DNA of 64,000 nt from Candidatus Melainabacteria bacterium (GCA_027451745.1 DAIDIP010000016.1:1-64000); one strand, 5' to 3'; shown: positions 9,323 through 18,064, numbered from the stretch's first letter. Numbers and translations: made by a program. The notes: a model not told the origin generated them from the sequence alone.

Positions 9323-9445
9323 TTTCATTCCCTCCGCTAAGCATCATAATTTATACGCCATCAAAACAGGTTTATCTAGGCCCAGCATTTTCACCAAGTA
9401 GTCTTCTGATCAGAGTAACAAAAATAGTCTCTGATTGATACCTGG

Positions 9446-10174
9446 CTAAGCCAATTGTGCTAAAACTGGCTCATCTTGCTTGAGTTCCTCCAAATCTTTA
9501 ATAGTATCAACAGTGCGCCAAAAGCCCTCAAACTTATAAGCATGTAATTGTTTGTTTGCTGCCAGGCTTGGAAATAAAATCTCCTCATGGTCACCTTTGT
9601 CAGGGAAAGCAGAGAACATTGATCCATCAATTAAATATATTCCGGCATTTATCCAGTAAGGAAGCGTCGGTTTTTCTCTAAATCGAACTGCCAGATCATT
9701 TGCATCTATTTCTACAATGCCATATGGGCTATGTAGTGGTACAGTCACTATAGTAACCTTTGCCTGCGAAGCTTTGTGGTTAGCAAAGAGATCAGAAAGT
9801 GCAAGCCTGGTTATTAAGTCACCATTAATAACCAGCACAGGAGAATTTCGGTCGTCAAGCTGTTGACTTGCTAATTTAATCCCCCCCCCTCTGCCTAATG
9901 CTTCTTTTTCTATAGCATAAGCAATATCAATACCTACATCCTCACCCCTCCCAAAGTATTGAGAAATGACCTCATGTTTATAGCTGCAAGCAATAATAGC
10001 CCGTTTAAATCCACATTCTCTCAACCAGCGTAAGCTGTAATATAAAATTGGGCGTCCAAGTACTTCTACCATTGGTTTTGGACGATCATAAGTAAGTGGA
10101 CGTAGTCTTTCACCGCGCCCACCGGCAAGTATTATTGCCTGATTGCAATATGTTTTCATTTGATTATCAACCAT
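9446..10174 (-). CDS. Sugar-phosphate nucleotidyltransferase
   Basis: Forms an NDP-sugar from a sugar-1-phosphate and NTP. The signature AIILAGGRGERLRPLT with the KPM lysine is at the N-terminus, followed by VINGDLI (metal-binding Asp) and WINAGIYLI; the end FEGFWRTVDTIKDLEE is typical of glucose-/mannose-1-phosphate type enzymes. About 240 residues means it is the catalytic domain only, without a left-handed beta-helix. The start is uncertain: ATG at 10174 or 10159 and TTG at 10183 are all in frame, none with a strong ribosome site. A C9 tract at 9881-9889 encodes the glycines of LGRGGGIKLA, where slippage would abolish the protein. It heads the operon with the two epimerases. Confidence 0.85.
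   Translation of the reverse strand: MVDNQMKTYCNQAIILAGGRGERLRPLTYDRPKPMVEVLGRPILYYSLRWLRECGFKRAIIACSYKHEVISQYFGRGEDVGIDIAYAIEKEALGRGGGIKLASQQLDDRNSPVLVINGDLITRLALSDLFANHKASQAKVTIVTVPLHSPYGIVEIDANDLAVRFREKPTLPYWINAGIYLIDGSMFSAFPDKGDHEEILFPSLAANKQLHAYKFEGFWRTVDTIKDLEELKQDEPVLAQLA
9881..9889. repeat. C9/G9 homopolymer inside the nucleotidyltransferase gene
   Basis: Nine consecutive C on the + strand, which is G9 in the coding strand. It encodes the GGG of the conserved GRGGGIK loop. The reading frame is open at this length; gain or loss of one base would truncate the enzyme. Confidence 0.9.
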
Positions 10175-10293
10175 AAGAGCCAAAGTAATTTTTCAAAACA
10201 AGCCAAAAACCTAGTAAGTTGATTTTAAATAAGACCAGCAACTAGTACTTTATACCCATACATTTTGATTTCTACAATGTTATTATTAATATA

Positions 10294-11094
10294 TTGCCTC
10301 ACAAATTTAAGTTAAGGACAGTCTCATCTTTGACTAATAGCATATTCCGATCCGCATCAGTAATTTTGCCAGTCATGGATGAAACCATTTCGCTAACTAA
10401 AACTGTTGAAATAGTTCTTCGAGACTGCTCATCTGACATCCATGAATTCATAATAGCAGTTGGCGATCGTACACTCCCTGCAAGTATGGCAACCATTGAA
10501 GAATTAAAACAACGTTTTCCCAACCTGATTACTGTCCACCATCAGAAATTACCCTTTGCTGGGGGAGCCATACGAGAAGCCTTTGCTTTAGCTCGTGGCA
10601 GCCATACAATACTTTTAGCTAGCGATCTTGAAACAGATCCCAACGACACCTATAAACTAATAGCCGAAGCAAAAAAATACCCCGAAGCAATAGTCGCTAC
10701 TTCACGTTGGTTGCAAGCAAATAGTTTTAATGGTTATAACCAAATTAAATTATTTGCAAACTGGATTTTCCAGAAGTTTTTTTCTACCCTCTATGGCGTA
10801 ACTCTTACCGATATGACTTTCGGATATCGCTTGTTCCCGACCAAATTAATTCAAGCTATAAACTGGGAAGAGGTGCGACACCCATTTTTCTTCGAAACTA
10901 TTATTAAACCTATCCGGTTAGGCATCCAGGTTATTGAAGTACCTACAACCTGGGGCGCAAGAATTGAAGGAGAATCGCATAATAGCTTTTTTCGCAATTT
11001 TGAATATTTTCCGATCGGCTTTAAAGTAAGATTCGCTCAGGCGAATTCACTACTCAAACCAAATATCGATCCAAAAAAAATCACACATAACTAG
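10294..11094 (+). CDS. Family 2 glycosyltransferase
   Basis: 266 residues with a GT-A fold pattern: SVILPVMDET at the nucleotide-binding start, GAIREAFALARG near residue 90, then LLASDLETDP at the metal/nucleotide position, and TDMTFGYRLFP in the acceptor region. It is probably a cytoplasmic glycosyltransferase of the polyprenol-phosphate or polysaccharide type. The start is uncertain: TTG 10294 has no ribosome site, while TTG 10330 has AAGGA 11 bases upstream and would give 254 residues. It is transcribed divergently from the nucleotidyltransferase operon and precedes the STELLO-like gene on the same strand. The substrate is unknown. Confidence 0.8.
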   Translation: MPHKFKLRTVSSLTNSIFRSASVILPVMDETISLTKTVEIVLRDCSSDIHEFIIAVGDRTLPASMATIEELKQRFPNLITVHHQKLPFAGGAIREAFALARGSHTILLASDLETDPNDTYKLIAEAKKYPEAIVATSRWLQANSFNGYNQIKLFANWIFQKFFSTLYGVTLTDMTFGYRLFPTKLIQAINWEEVRHPFFFETIIKPIRLGIQVIEVPTTWGARIEGESHNSFFRNFEYFPIGFKVRFAQANSLLKPNIDPKKITHN

Positions 11095-11114
11095 TTTTAT
11101 GATGAGCTGTTAGA

Positions 11115-11120
11115 TATAAT
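11115..11120 (+). promoter_or_regulatory. Candidate -10 box (TATAAT)
   Basis: Exact consensus hexamer in the short gap between the GT2 and STELLO-like genes, 28 bases before the ATG at 11149. No convincing -35 hexamer was seen, so it may be an internal promoter or chance. Confidence 0.35.
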
Positions 11121-11148
11121 AACTGCTCCAATATATACAAGAGGCAGA

Positions 11149-12063
11149 ATGAAACAAGTTATAGTAACAACCACCATTAACCCTCCAACTGAAGCCATAG
11201 AAAAATTTGACGCCATGCTTGATTGGCATTTGATTGTTATTGGCGATTTAAAAACACCAGAAGATTACAAATTGAAGCGTGGCACATATTATGCTCCGCA
11301 AGAACAAGAAAAATTCGACAAAGATCTTTCTGATGCAATTGGCTGGAATTGTATTCAACGTCGCAATATAGGCTTATTGCTCGCTTATGAAATGGGGGCT
11401 GATATTGTCGCAACCGTTGATGATGACAATGTCCCATTGGATGGCTGGGGTGAAAATCTTTTAGTCGGAAAGGATGTTCAAGTTAATTTTTACGAAACAG
11501 ATCTTCCGGCTTTTGATCCAATTGGTGCCACCAATTACAGTGCGCTCTGGCATCGGGGCTATCCTCTGCAACTATTAGCCAAGCGTAATTATACTCGCAA
11601 ATCCACCAGAACTATTCATGTCGATATACAGGCCGATTTCTGGAATGGTGACCCAGATATTGATGCTATTTGTCGAATGGAACACGCTCCTGAATGTTGC
11701 TTTGATCCTTCTTTGTTTCCTATCGCTTCAAACAAATTAGCTCCTTTTGATTCGCAGAATACTTTTCTTAAGCGCTCTGTTTTAAAAGACTATTTTTTAA
11801 CACCTTTCATCGGTCGCATGGATGACATTTGGGCATCTTATTATGCTCAAGCAAAAAATCATAAAGTCATTTTTGCTAAAGCTTCTGTTTATCAAAACCG
11901 TAATGTACACGACCTTGTCAAAGACATGCGCAACGAGTATCTAGGTTACGAAAAGAATCTTCAACTGGTTAGCGATCTAGTTACTGAGCCTGAGTCTCTT
12001 AAGTCTTATTTACCAGAACAGGCTAATCGCGCCTGGGAACTCTATCGTCGATATTTCAAATAA
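11149..12063 (+). CDS. STELLO/DUF288-like glycosyltransferase
   Basis: 304 residues, soluble. The layout matches the STELLO (DUF288) glycosyltransferase pattern: an N-terminal VTTTINPPTEAI, then DWHLIVIGDLKTP, the RRNIG motif near residue 71 and the metal-binding TVDDDN at 90-94, with a FDSQNTFLKRSV segment and GRMDDIWASY later. The family is best known from plant Golgi proteins; bacterial members are mostly uncharacterised. It is likely to transfer a sugar from an NDP donor. The ATG start has AGAGG five to six bases upstream. It is next to GT2 and NDP-sugar genes, consistent with surface-glycan assembly. Family placement is by motif reading. Confidence 0.7.
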   Translation: MKQVIVTTTINPPTEAIEKFDAMLDWHLIVIGDLKTPEDYKLKRGTYYAPQEQEKFDKDLSDAIGWNCIQRRNIGLLLAYEMGADIVATVDDDNVPLDGWGENLLVGKDVQVNFYETDLPAFDPIGATNYSALWHRGYPLQLLAKRNYTRKSTRTIHVDIQADFWNGDPDIDAICRMEHAPECCFDPSLFPIASNKLAPFDSQNTFLKRSVLKDYFLTPFIGRMDDIWASYYAQAKNHKVIFAKASVYQNRNVHDLVKDMRNEYLGYEKNLQLVSDLVTEPESLKSYLPEQANRAWELYRRYFK

Positions 12064-12138
12064 TCCCCTTTCTCACACCGGAATCACAGAAATAAAGTTA
12101 TTCTAAAAAGTTAAAAACCAATTTGCTCAGTCGTTCAA

Positions 12139-12159
12139 GCTGATGCACAGTGCATCAGC
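12139..12159. promoter_or_regulatory. 21-bp palindrome in intergenic region
   Basis: Perfect inverted repeat with ten-base arms, GCTGATGCAC and GTGCATCAGC, around a single central A at 12149. No T tract follows, so it is unlikely to be a terminator; the form suits binding of a dimeric regulator. The 306-base gap 12064-12369 otherwise holds only a possible 12-codon reading frame (ATG at 12328, with AGGAGA upstream) that ends just before the next gene. Confidence 0.55.
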
Positions 12160-12369
12160 CTTTGCCATCGCCAATCTTATTTTCTATCTTTTTCCTTAAT
12201 CATGCTCTTGTTTAGTCTATGAACCACATGGGTATGGCAAATATGTCGTCTCTCTCATCTCTCACTCTAAAGGGTTACTGCTTCTGGAAGACAAAAATCA
12301 CCTTGTATATAGGAGAAATCCAGACGTATGATAAAAGCAGGAACTAAATATTCGGGGGCTTGTTAGCAA

Positions 12370-13125
12370 ATGATCAGTAACAACACGGCATTAGCAAACA
12401 GTGATTATCAAATGAATGAAAAAATCAAAGAAGAAATCGAGATAAGCACCGCTAAGCCAGCACCAGTCAATAAAAAACTTTCTGAATCACGATTGAGGCT
12501 AGCGACTATACAAAGCCTTGCTACTCTCGTAGAAGCTGAAGTCACTTTAAAAGAAGCTATCAAAGGAGCTGCTCGGACTTTTACAATAGCTGATCAAATT
12601 GCTTGTACTAATTGTGTCAACCTTAAGCCGGTAAATCGTTTGCAATGTCAAAATTGCAAAGGTTTAGGCTATCAAAAGGCTGAGCGTCAGGTAGAAATTA
12701 CTCTCCAGCCAGGATTATTAGAAGGGCAAGAAATTCGCTATTCTAGTATGGGTGCAGCTGACATTCGCTCTGGTAAAAATGGCGACCTCATTGTAAAAAT
12801 TAAAATCACTGAACACCCTTATCTAAAAATAGAAGGTAAAAATATCACTTGCACTCTGCCGACTTCTCTTTACGAAGCCGTACTCGGGGCTGAAATTGAA
12901 ATTCCTACCGCTACAGGTAAAGTGGTTATGAAAATACAACCTTTAACTCAGCCTGGGCGCGTATACCGATTAAAAGGCTTGGGACTTGCAGGAGGAGATC
13001 AACTTGTCACAATTGATGTGTTAATGCCCCAAGTATTAACTAAGGAACAAGTCGAACTCTTCCAAAAAATCAAAGAAAAAGCAGGCGACTCCGATCCACG
13101 TGGCGCCCTAATTTTGTCCCATTAA
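12370..13125 (+). CDS. DnaJ-like protein lacking the J domain
   Basis: 251 residues corresponding to the substrate-binding half of DnaJ/Hsp40. After about 50 residues of low-complexity N-terminus comes VEAEVTLKEAIKGAARTFTI (start of C-terminal domain I), then two CxxC pairs (Cys79, 82, 93, 96), the second followed by the KGLGY glycine motif; a normal zinc domain has four pairs. Residues 105-235 form the two beta-barrel segments (ITLQPGLLEGQEIRYSSMG; DLIVKIKITEHPYLKIEG). No J domain or HPD is present, so it should not stimulate DnaK ATPase by itself. It could bind clients or partner a separate J protein. It is not followed by dnaK or grpE. Confidence 0.8.
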   Translation: MISNNTALANSDYQMNEKIKEEIEISTAKPAPVNKKLSESRLRLATIQSLATLVEAEVTLKEAIKGAARTFTIADQIACTNCVNLKPVNRLQCQNCKGLGYQKAERQVEITLQPGLLEGQEIRYSSMGAADIRSGKNGDLIVKIKITEHPYLKIEGKNITCTLPTSLYEAVLGAEIEIPTATGKVVMKIQPLTQPGRVYRLKGLGLAGGDQLVTIDVLMPQVLTKEQVELFQKIKEKAGDSDPRGALILSH

Positions 13126-13139
13126 TATCCACTTTTAAC

Positions 13140-13562
13140 TTAGAGTTTCTCCAAAACTTCTTTTGCTTTTTCAGCGTCAGCCTCATTCTGAAAGCCAAAA
13201 CAAGCCAAAAAGTTTTGCTTTACTCCTTGACAGACTGCATAGCGCAAATTTATACCAGCCTGCGAAATAGCTTTGGCCATATCATACGCCAAGCCCGGTC
13301 TATCTTCTCCTTCTATTATCAAACAAACTATATCGGTAATCTCATGCAAGCCTGCTTCTTTAGCACACACCTTGCCCTTTTCATCTGCAACTGGGAAAAT
13401 CTCCACCGAACCCTTTTGTTTATCCTTTGTCTGTGACCAGCCAGTAACAATCTGGAGATTCTGTCCTGCCTTAGCAAAAGGCTCTAATGATTGAGCAAAT
13501 GTGCCAGGCTTATCGTCTATTTCTGCCCGCCACATATGTCCTTTGCTTATTTTCAATCGCAT
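13140..13562 (-). CDS. Tandem ACT-domain protein
   Basis: 140 residues containing two ACT-like modules: residues 9-60 (WRAEIDDKPGTFAQSLEPFAKAG, with the D-PG turn) and 75-138 (VCLIIEGEDRPGLAYDMAKAISQAGINL). ACT modules bind amino acids or related small ligands and act as regulatory domains. There is no attached enzyme, so it is a free-standing sensor, similar in plan to small ACT proteins of unknown role. It converges with the DnaJ-like gene, leaving 14 bases between them. ATG is preceded by AGGAG in the coding strand. The ligand is unknown. Confidence 0.75.
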   Translation of the reverse strand: MRLKISKGHMWRAEIDDKPGTFAQSLEPFAKAGQNLQIVTGWSQTKDKQKGSVEIFPVADEKGKVCAKEAGLHEITDIVCLIIEGEDRPGLAYDMAKAISQAGINLRYAVCQGVKQNFLACFGFQNEADAEKAKEVLEKL

Positions 13563-13686
13563 TTCAACTCCTTATTCTTCAATTTAGCCGCCTAATTTTA
13601 CTGTAATAGTATTTTTGGCAATAACTCAAACAATTAACTACTCAGCAGTCAACGATTAATGTTGAGACATTATGAACATTTATAAC

Positions 13687-13705
13687 AATGAAAACGGTTT
13701 TCATT
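13687..13705. promoter_or_regulatory. Fur-family-like operator palindrome
   Basis: Perfect 19-base palindrome, AATGAAAACGGTTTTCATT, centred on G13696. The size, the ATGAAAA/TTTTCAT arms and the location 131 bases upstream of a TonB-dependent receptor match the plan of Fur/Zur boxes. Which metal regulator it would bind cannot be decided from sequence. Confidence 0.6.
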
Positions 13706-13835
13706 TTTCAAACGCTTGTCATTACCAGAGAATATATCCAGCAAGCAAATTTGCCCAAATAATCACCAAGGAGAGTTGTCCCATTTCTTGGGCTTTGCCA
13801 TGCTCACTCTATCCATTCAAATTTCCTAAATTCTC

Positions 13836-16553
13836 ATGAATCACTACAACACCCCATTAGCGCTTTTGGTATGTTTCTTGCTTTACCCAAAAGCCTCGGG
13901 GAGTGTTTTACCTAACAACCTAGATACTTTATATTATTCACCTATCAAACTAGATCATAGTCAAAATAATCCTAGCTTAATTGCTCAAACGTCTGCCACC
14001 ATATACGGCACTGTTCAACCCATAAACTTGGGACAAATTCGTGGTCAAGTACTTGAGCTTTTGACGAATCAACCTTTGGTCAATGCTCGCATCGTTCTTA
14101 CAAACGCAAATGAAGAGCATAAGCGCTACCATACTTCGAGTTCTACAAATGGCTATTATGCATTCAATAATATTGAACCAGGACATTACGTAGTTACTGT
14201 AGCAGCTACTGAAAAACTTTCTGAAACTCGTCATGTCACTGTTATTGCAGGTCAAACTGAACAATTAGATTTCACATTGGAAGAGCTAGAAGGTACTGAT
14301 GTTCTACGTATCACAGGCAAAAGGACTTTAATTCATCCCCATAATATTGGCAGTGAAACTAATATAGATCATACAATCATTCAGCAATATCACTCGGGAG
14401 ACAGCCTACAGCAATTAATAAAAAGTACTCCTGGGGTAATGAACGACACTTATGGCAATATTATTACTCGTGGGGAACATAATTCAATTAACTATGAGCT
14501 CGATGGCGTCGTTCTGCCAGAGGCAGCCGGTGTCTTACAACAAAGTCAATTTGTAAGTCCTAGATCATTACAATCAATGAAAGTTGATATAGGTGGCTAT
14601 CAAGCAGAAGATGGCGGCGGGCCATTAGGCGCTGTTGTTCACATGAAGTCTCTGCCCATTCAAGCTCAACCATATTTTGTCGGCGGACAACAATTAGGCA
14701 GTCCTATAGCTGGCAGTTTTTGGTACAGCGGTAGCACAGCATTCAGTCAAAATCCAGACAGCAAATTATATAAGCTGCGGCTAGAATCGTCAGGCGCTGT
14801 AAATGGCACATCTTGGGGCAATTCGCCCCCTGTAAAAGCCTATGTGAATAATAATCGAGCCCAGATAAACCTACTCACCAAATTAGAATACCTAATAAGC
14901 GAAAGAGACAAAGTGAATCTCACCCTGGGCATAAATGAATCTTTCTTACGCGTTCCCACGTCGCGCACTTCAGCCAATGCAGGCGTAAATGAGCATGAAC
15001 ATGATGCTCAGGATTATCTGATACTCAATTACAAACATAAATTTGCTCGATTTTTTGACGAAGCGAATTTGCACATAGTAAACGCCTTTTACTATCAAAA
15101 CTTCCATAGTCACAATGTATTTGATCCCACCCCAGTTATAAATGGTGGTCAGCCTTTGCAATCTATTGCTCCTAACGCTCTGCGTTTTGATTATGCTTTT
15201 TCTGCTCAGGGTGATATTACAAAAATTCTATTGAAGACTCATTTTCTTAAAGCCGGGTTTTTAAGCGAGTATCGTCCTACTTGTACTGATTTTAGCGCCA
15301 CTTATTATAATAATGACCCAAACAGCACTACTGCCCCGTACGGAGCAATTATTAGCCCATTCACCAGCTCTGCCGCTGTAGGTCCGCAATTCACTGCTGC
15401 TATGGGACGAGTACATTCATCTCGTTATTTACAAAGCGCTTATTTTCAAGATAGTTGGCGCCCAACAACCGGTGTTTTAAAACGCTTAACTTTAGACACC
15501 GGTGTGCGAGCCGACGTTTATCATGGCGTGATTGGCAATACGCTGCCCGTCGCCGCCGCTATAGCCACCATCCCTGGTGCCAGCCCCTTTAATATTCAGC
15601 CTTTCCTTACTCAAAGGGTAACCGATGCTCAGGCTAGTGGTCGTTTTGGCGCATCGTTTGTTCTCACCAAAACAACTGTTTTGCGTGCTTCCTACTCAGA
15701 TTTATTTGTCCCACCTCCGGTTGATATGTTTTCCACCCCGCCCGATGTCAGCCAGGGGTTTATCAATGGTGTTTTTTATGGTCTTCCAAATGGAATTTAT
15801 AATGGCACTATAAGACCTATGCGCGCTACACGCGGAAGACTAGTCGACATCAGCCTGGAACAGCAGCTTGGCTCTCGATTTGTTACCCGAACAAATCTTT
15901 TTTATAAAACTTTAAAAAACTATGGTGACTCGGGGGTAATTGGCAATTCCACTCTCTATAATCGCCAGAGCGTAGATAGCCAAGAAGCATACGGGGTTGA
16001 AACCCGCATAGATCTTAAGCCTGGCAAAGAAGGAGCTGGTTTTTATGGATTTGTTTCTAATACCATTGCTGTGGCATATTTGCGAGGTTCAAAGCAAGTC
16101 AATGGCGGCATTTACGATATTCAGGACACGCCCATTCAAGATAGATATCCGGATCACGACCGCCGTATTTCACTCGTAGCTGCATTAGGCTATAAAACAA
16201 AAAGAAATTTCTGGGCGCTTGCTGATATGCAATTTATGACCGGCTTACAAAACAATACTAATATTGCTATGTTTTACGCCTACCCATTGCGCACCCAAAA
16301 TATTATTCTCTTCAACCTAAGCACTGGCTGTAAAACGCCACAGAAATGGAAGCAAAAATATCCGTTATTACCTGATGCTTTGGATATTCGCATACAGAAT
16401 TTACTTGATGCAAGAGCTGCAACTAATGCTGGTAGTCCATTTCAAGGCACACGTTTTCTTCTACCTTTCCGTTTTTTAATTGGTTGTAATTGGACTTTTG
16501 GAAAGGAGCCCGGCCAAATAGCCAATTCCAGACCTACAACAAGATTGAACTAG
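13836..16553 (+). CDS. TonB-dependent receptor-like outer-membrane protein
   Basis: 905 residues. After a signal-like N-terminus there is a carboxypeptidase-regulatory (CarboxypepD_reg) module, about residues 66-150, starting GQIRGQVLELLTNQPLVNARI, then a plug domain (about 165-280: LIKSTPGVM, ITRGEHNSINYELDGV, QAEDGGGPLGAVVHM) and a long C-terminal region with the alternating aromatic pattern of a beta-barrel, including the SARYLQSAYFQDSW-type strand at 525-545. It lacks a clear TonB box. It probably imports or exports a large or scarce ligand across the outer membrane. It sits behind the palindrome at 13687 and is followed after 40 bases by a TonB C-domain gene, so metal-linked uptake is plausible (inference). 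Confidence 0.85.
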   Translation: MNHYNTPLALLVCFLLYPKASGSVLPNNLDTLYYSPIKLDHSQNNPSLIAQTSATIYGTVQPINLGQIRGQVLELLTNQPLVNARIVLTNANEEHKRYHTSSSTNGYYAFNNIEPGHYVVTVAATEKLSETRHVTVIAGQTEQLDFTLEELEGTDVLRITGKRTLIHPHNIGSETNIDHTIIQQYHSGDSLQQLIKSTPGVMNDTYGNIITRGEHNSINYELDGVVLPEAAGVLQQSQFVSPRSLQSMKVDIGGYQAEDGGGPLGAVVHMKSLPIQAQPYFVGGQQLGSPIAGSFWYSGSTAFSQNPDSKLYKLRLESSGAVNGTSWGNSPPVKAYVNNNRAQINLLTKLEYLISERDKVNLTLGINESFLRVPTSRTSANAGVNEHEHDAQDYLILNYKHKFARFFDEANLHIVNAFYYQNFHSHNVFDPTPVINGGQPLQSIAPNALRFDYAFSAQGDITKILLKTHFLKAGFLSEYRPTCTDFSATYYNNDPNSTTAPYGAIISPFTSSAAVGPQFTAAMGRVHSSRYLQSAYFQDSWRPTTGVLKRLTLDTGVRADVYHGVIGNTLPVAAAIATIPGASPFNIQPFLTQRVTDAQASGRFGASFVLTKTTVLRASYSDLFVPPPVDMFSTPPDVSQGFINGVFYGLPNGIYNGTIRPMRATRGRLVDISLEQQLGSRFVTRTNLFYKTLKNYGDSGVIGNSTLYNRQSVDSQEAYGVETRIDLKPGKEGAGFYGFVSNTIAVAYLRGSKQVNGGIYDIQDTPIQDRYPDHDRRISLVAALGYKTKRNFWALADMQFMTGLQNNTNIAMFYAYPLRTQNIILFNLSTGCKTPQKWKQKYPLLPDALDIRIQNLLDARAATNAGSPFQGTRFLLPFRFLIGCNWTFGKEPGQIANSRPTTRLN

Positions 16554-16593
16554 GGTTTATGATAAGCGTATTTCCTTGGAGCATTATTCATAA

Positions 16594-16980
16594 ATGATTA
16601 TCAAAACGCAGCGTGCCAATATTTGCTATTGCTTAACCGGCATCGCCTTGTTATTCAATTCATCAACTGCTTTTGCAACAACATTGACTTTGGGTGCTGA
16701 GTACTCAAGCAATTACAAAATTGCTCAGCCAGTTTATAGCCCGGAACCAGAAATCTCTGCGGACTTGCACGAACAATGTTTTAAGTCGTGCTGTATAGCT
16801 AAATTTCTAGTAAAGGCTGATGGCAAAACCTCAGTTGTTTTAGTGAGCTCTTCTGGTTCTCCGGAAGTCGATGATATGGCTCTTGCAACATTAAAACGAT
16901 GGAAATTTAAACCAGCTACTCTCGATGGTAAGCCTGTTGATTCATCACGCAAAATAAAAATTGAGTTTGAAGTTGAATAA
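16594..16980 (+). CDS. Exported TonB C-terminal-domain protein
   Basis: 128 residues with a cleavable-looking signal peptide (about 1-29, ending SSTAFA) and a TonB C-terminal domain at 55-128, with VLVSSSGSPEVDDMALATLKRWKFKPATLDGKPV showing the characteristic RW-F-PA-DGKPV end. Normal TonB has an uncleaved N-terminal anchor and a long Pro-rich spacer that crosses the periplasm; both are missing. Four cysteines (EQCFKSCC region plus one earlier) may form disulfides. It probably contacts the receptor encoded 40 bases upstream, either as an accessory or a decoy of TonB. It could equally be a free periplasmic adaptor. Confidence 0.75.
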   Translation: MIIKTQRANICYCLTGIALLFNSSTAFATTLTLGAEYSSNYKIAQPVYSPEPEISADLHEQCFKSCCIAKFLVKADGKTSVVLVSSSGSPEVDDMALATLKRWKFKPATLDGKPVDSSRKIKIEFEVE

Positions 16981-16993
16981 AGTCAACTCACAG

Positions 16994-18064
16994 CTACTTA
17001 AAGCAATCCCAATATTGATCAAATTGCTTTCTCAATAATTGCAATCGTGACTCTAGTTCTTCTGGCGCTTGATCAGCTGTAATTGACTCTTCTTCTTCGA
17101 TCTGAGAAGGAGCTTTTGCTAATGCATTCAAAGTTGCCACAACAGACTCAGCCAATGCTTCGGTATGATACCCACCTTCCAAGAAGCATGCTGTTTTTAT
17201 ATCGAGTGCTTGAGACAATTTCTGTAAACGACCAGCCAGCATACCAAAACCTTGTGTGGTGACATTTTGATTGCTCATATAATCACTTTGATGCGCATCG
17301 TAACCCGCTGAAACAAGAATAATATCCGGCTTATACTCATGACTCACCGGTTCAATAATAGAATCCCAAGCCCGCAAATGACCTTGATCTCCAGTGCCAG
17401 GGGGAAGAGGAATATTTAAATTAAAACCTTTACCTTCGCCAACTCCGACTTCATCCAGCCAACCGGTTTCATACGGCCAATGCGGATATTGGTGCATCGA
17501 AATAAAGAATATACCTGGATCATCATAAAAAATATCCTGAGTACCATTGCCATGATGAACATCCCAATCAATGATCAATACCCTTTTATGCCCTAAATGT
17601 TTGCGAGCATAATTAGCGGCTATAGCAATATTGTTAAAAATACAAAAGCCCATTTGTCTCTGTGACATAGCGTGATGCCCAGGGGGACGCACAGCAACAA
17701 AAGAGCTAGAAATATCGTCTTTAGCAAGGGTGTCTATAGCTGTCATGCTGGCGCCGGCTGCTAGTTTGGCTACTTCAAAAGTTTGCTGACTCATGAAAGT
17801 ATCGCTATCCAGCTGAATAAGCTTATTTTCATTTCTAGCCCGTTTCGCCGCCTCTTCTATCTGTTCTATGTAAGATGGGCTATGTACTATAGACAAATCA
17901 TTTTCACTGGCCGCACAAGGTGTGGTATTTATAAGCAGTGAACCTATGCCGGACTTCGCAACGGCTCTGTCAATAGCAGCAAGCCTTTCTGGCTTTTCTG
18001 GATGCATGGTAGGATTTTCATGCAAGCGAAAAGTATTGCGATGTACAAAAGAAATAAATCCCAT
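16994..18064 (-). CDS. Histone deacetylase-family hydrolase (AcuC/acetylpolyamine type)
   Basis: Zinc-dependent amidohydrolase of the arginase/deacetylase superfamily. Catalytic features are present: RPPGHHA with the tandem His, DWDVHHGNGT with the metal-binding Asp and His, and SAGYDAH with the second Asp, followed by LEGGYH carrying the C-terminal Tyr. From the chosen ATG at 18064 (MGFISFVHR) it is 356 residues, matching bacterial members that start just before HPEKPERL; an in-frame ATG at 18166 would add 34 residues with a hydrophobic stretch. Likely substrates are acetylated polyamines or protein lysines. It converges with the TonB-domain gene and is divergent from btpA. Confidence 0.88.
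   Translation of the reverse strand: MGFISFVHRNTFRLHENPTMHPEKPERLAAIDRAVAKSGIGSLLINTTPCAASENDLSIVHSPSYIEQIEEAAKRARNENKLIQLDSDTFMSQQTFEVAKLAAGASMTAIDTLAKDDISSSFVAVRPPGHHAMSQRQMGFCIFNNIAIAANYARKHLGHKRVLIIDWDVHHGNGTQDIFYDDPGIFFISMHQYPHWPYETGWLDEVGVGEGKGFNLNIPLPPGTGDQGHLRAWDSIIEPVSHEYKPDIILVSAGYDAHQSDYMSNQNVTTQGFGMLAGRLQKLSQALDIKTACFLEGGYHTEALAESVVATLNALAKAPSQIEEEESITADQAPEELESRLQLLRKQFDQYWDCFK

Noticed and set aside
13836-13990. TonB box in the N-terminus of the TonB-dependent receptor
   Set aside because: No hydrophobic-T-V-type box could be identified with confidence before the regulatory domain.
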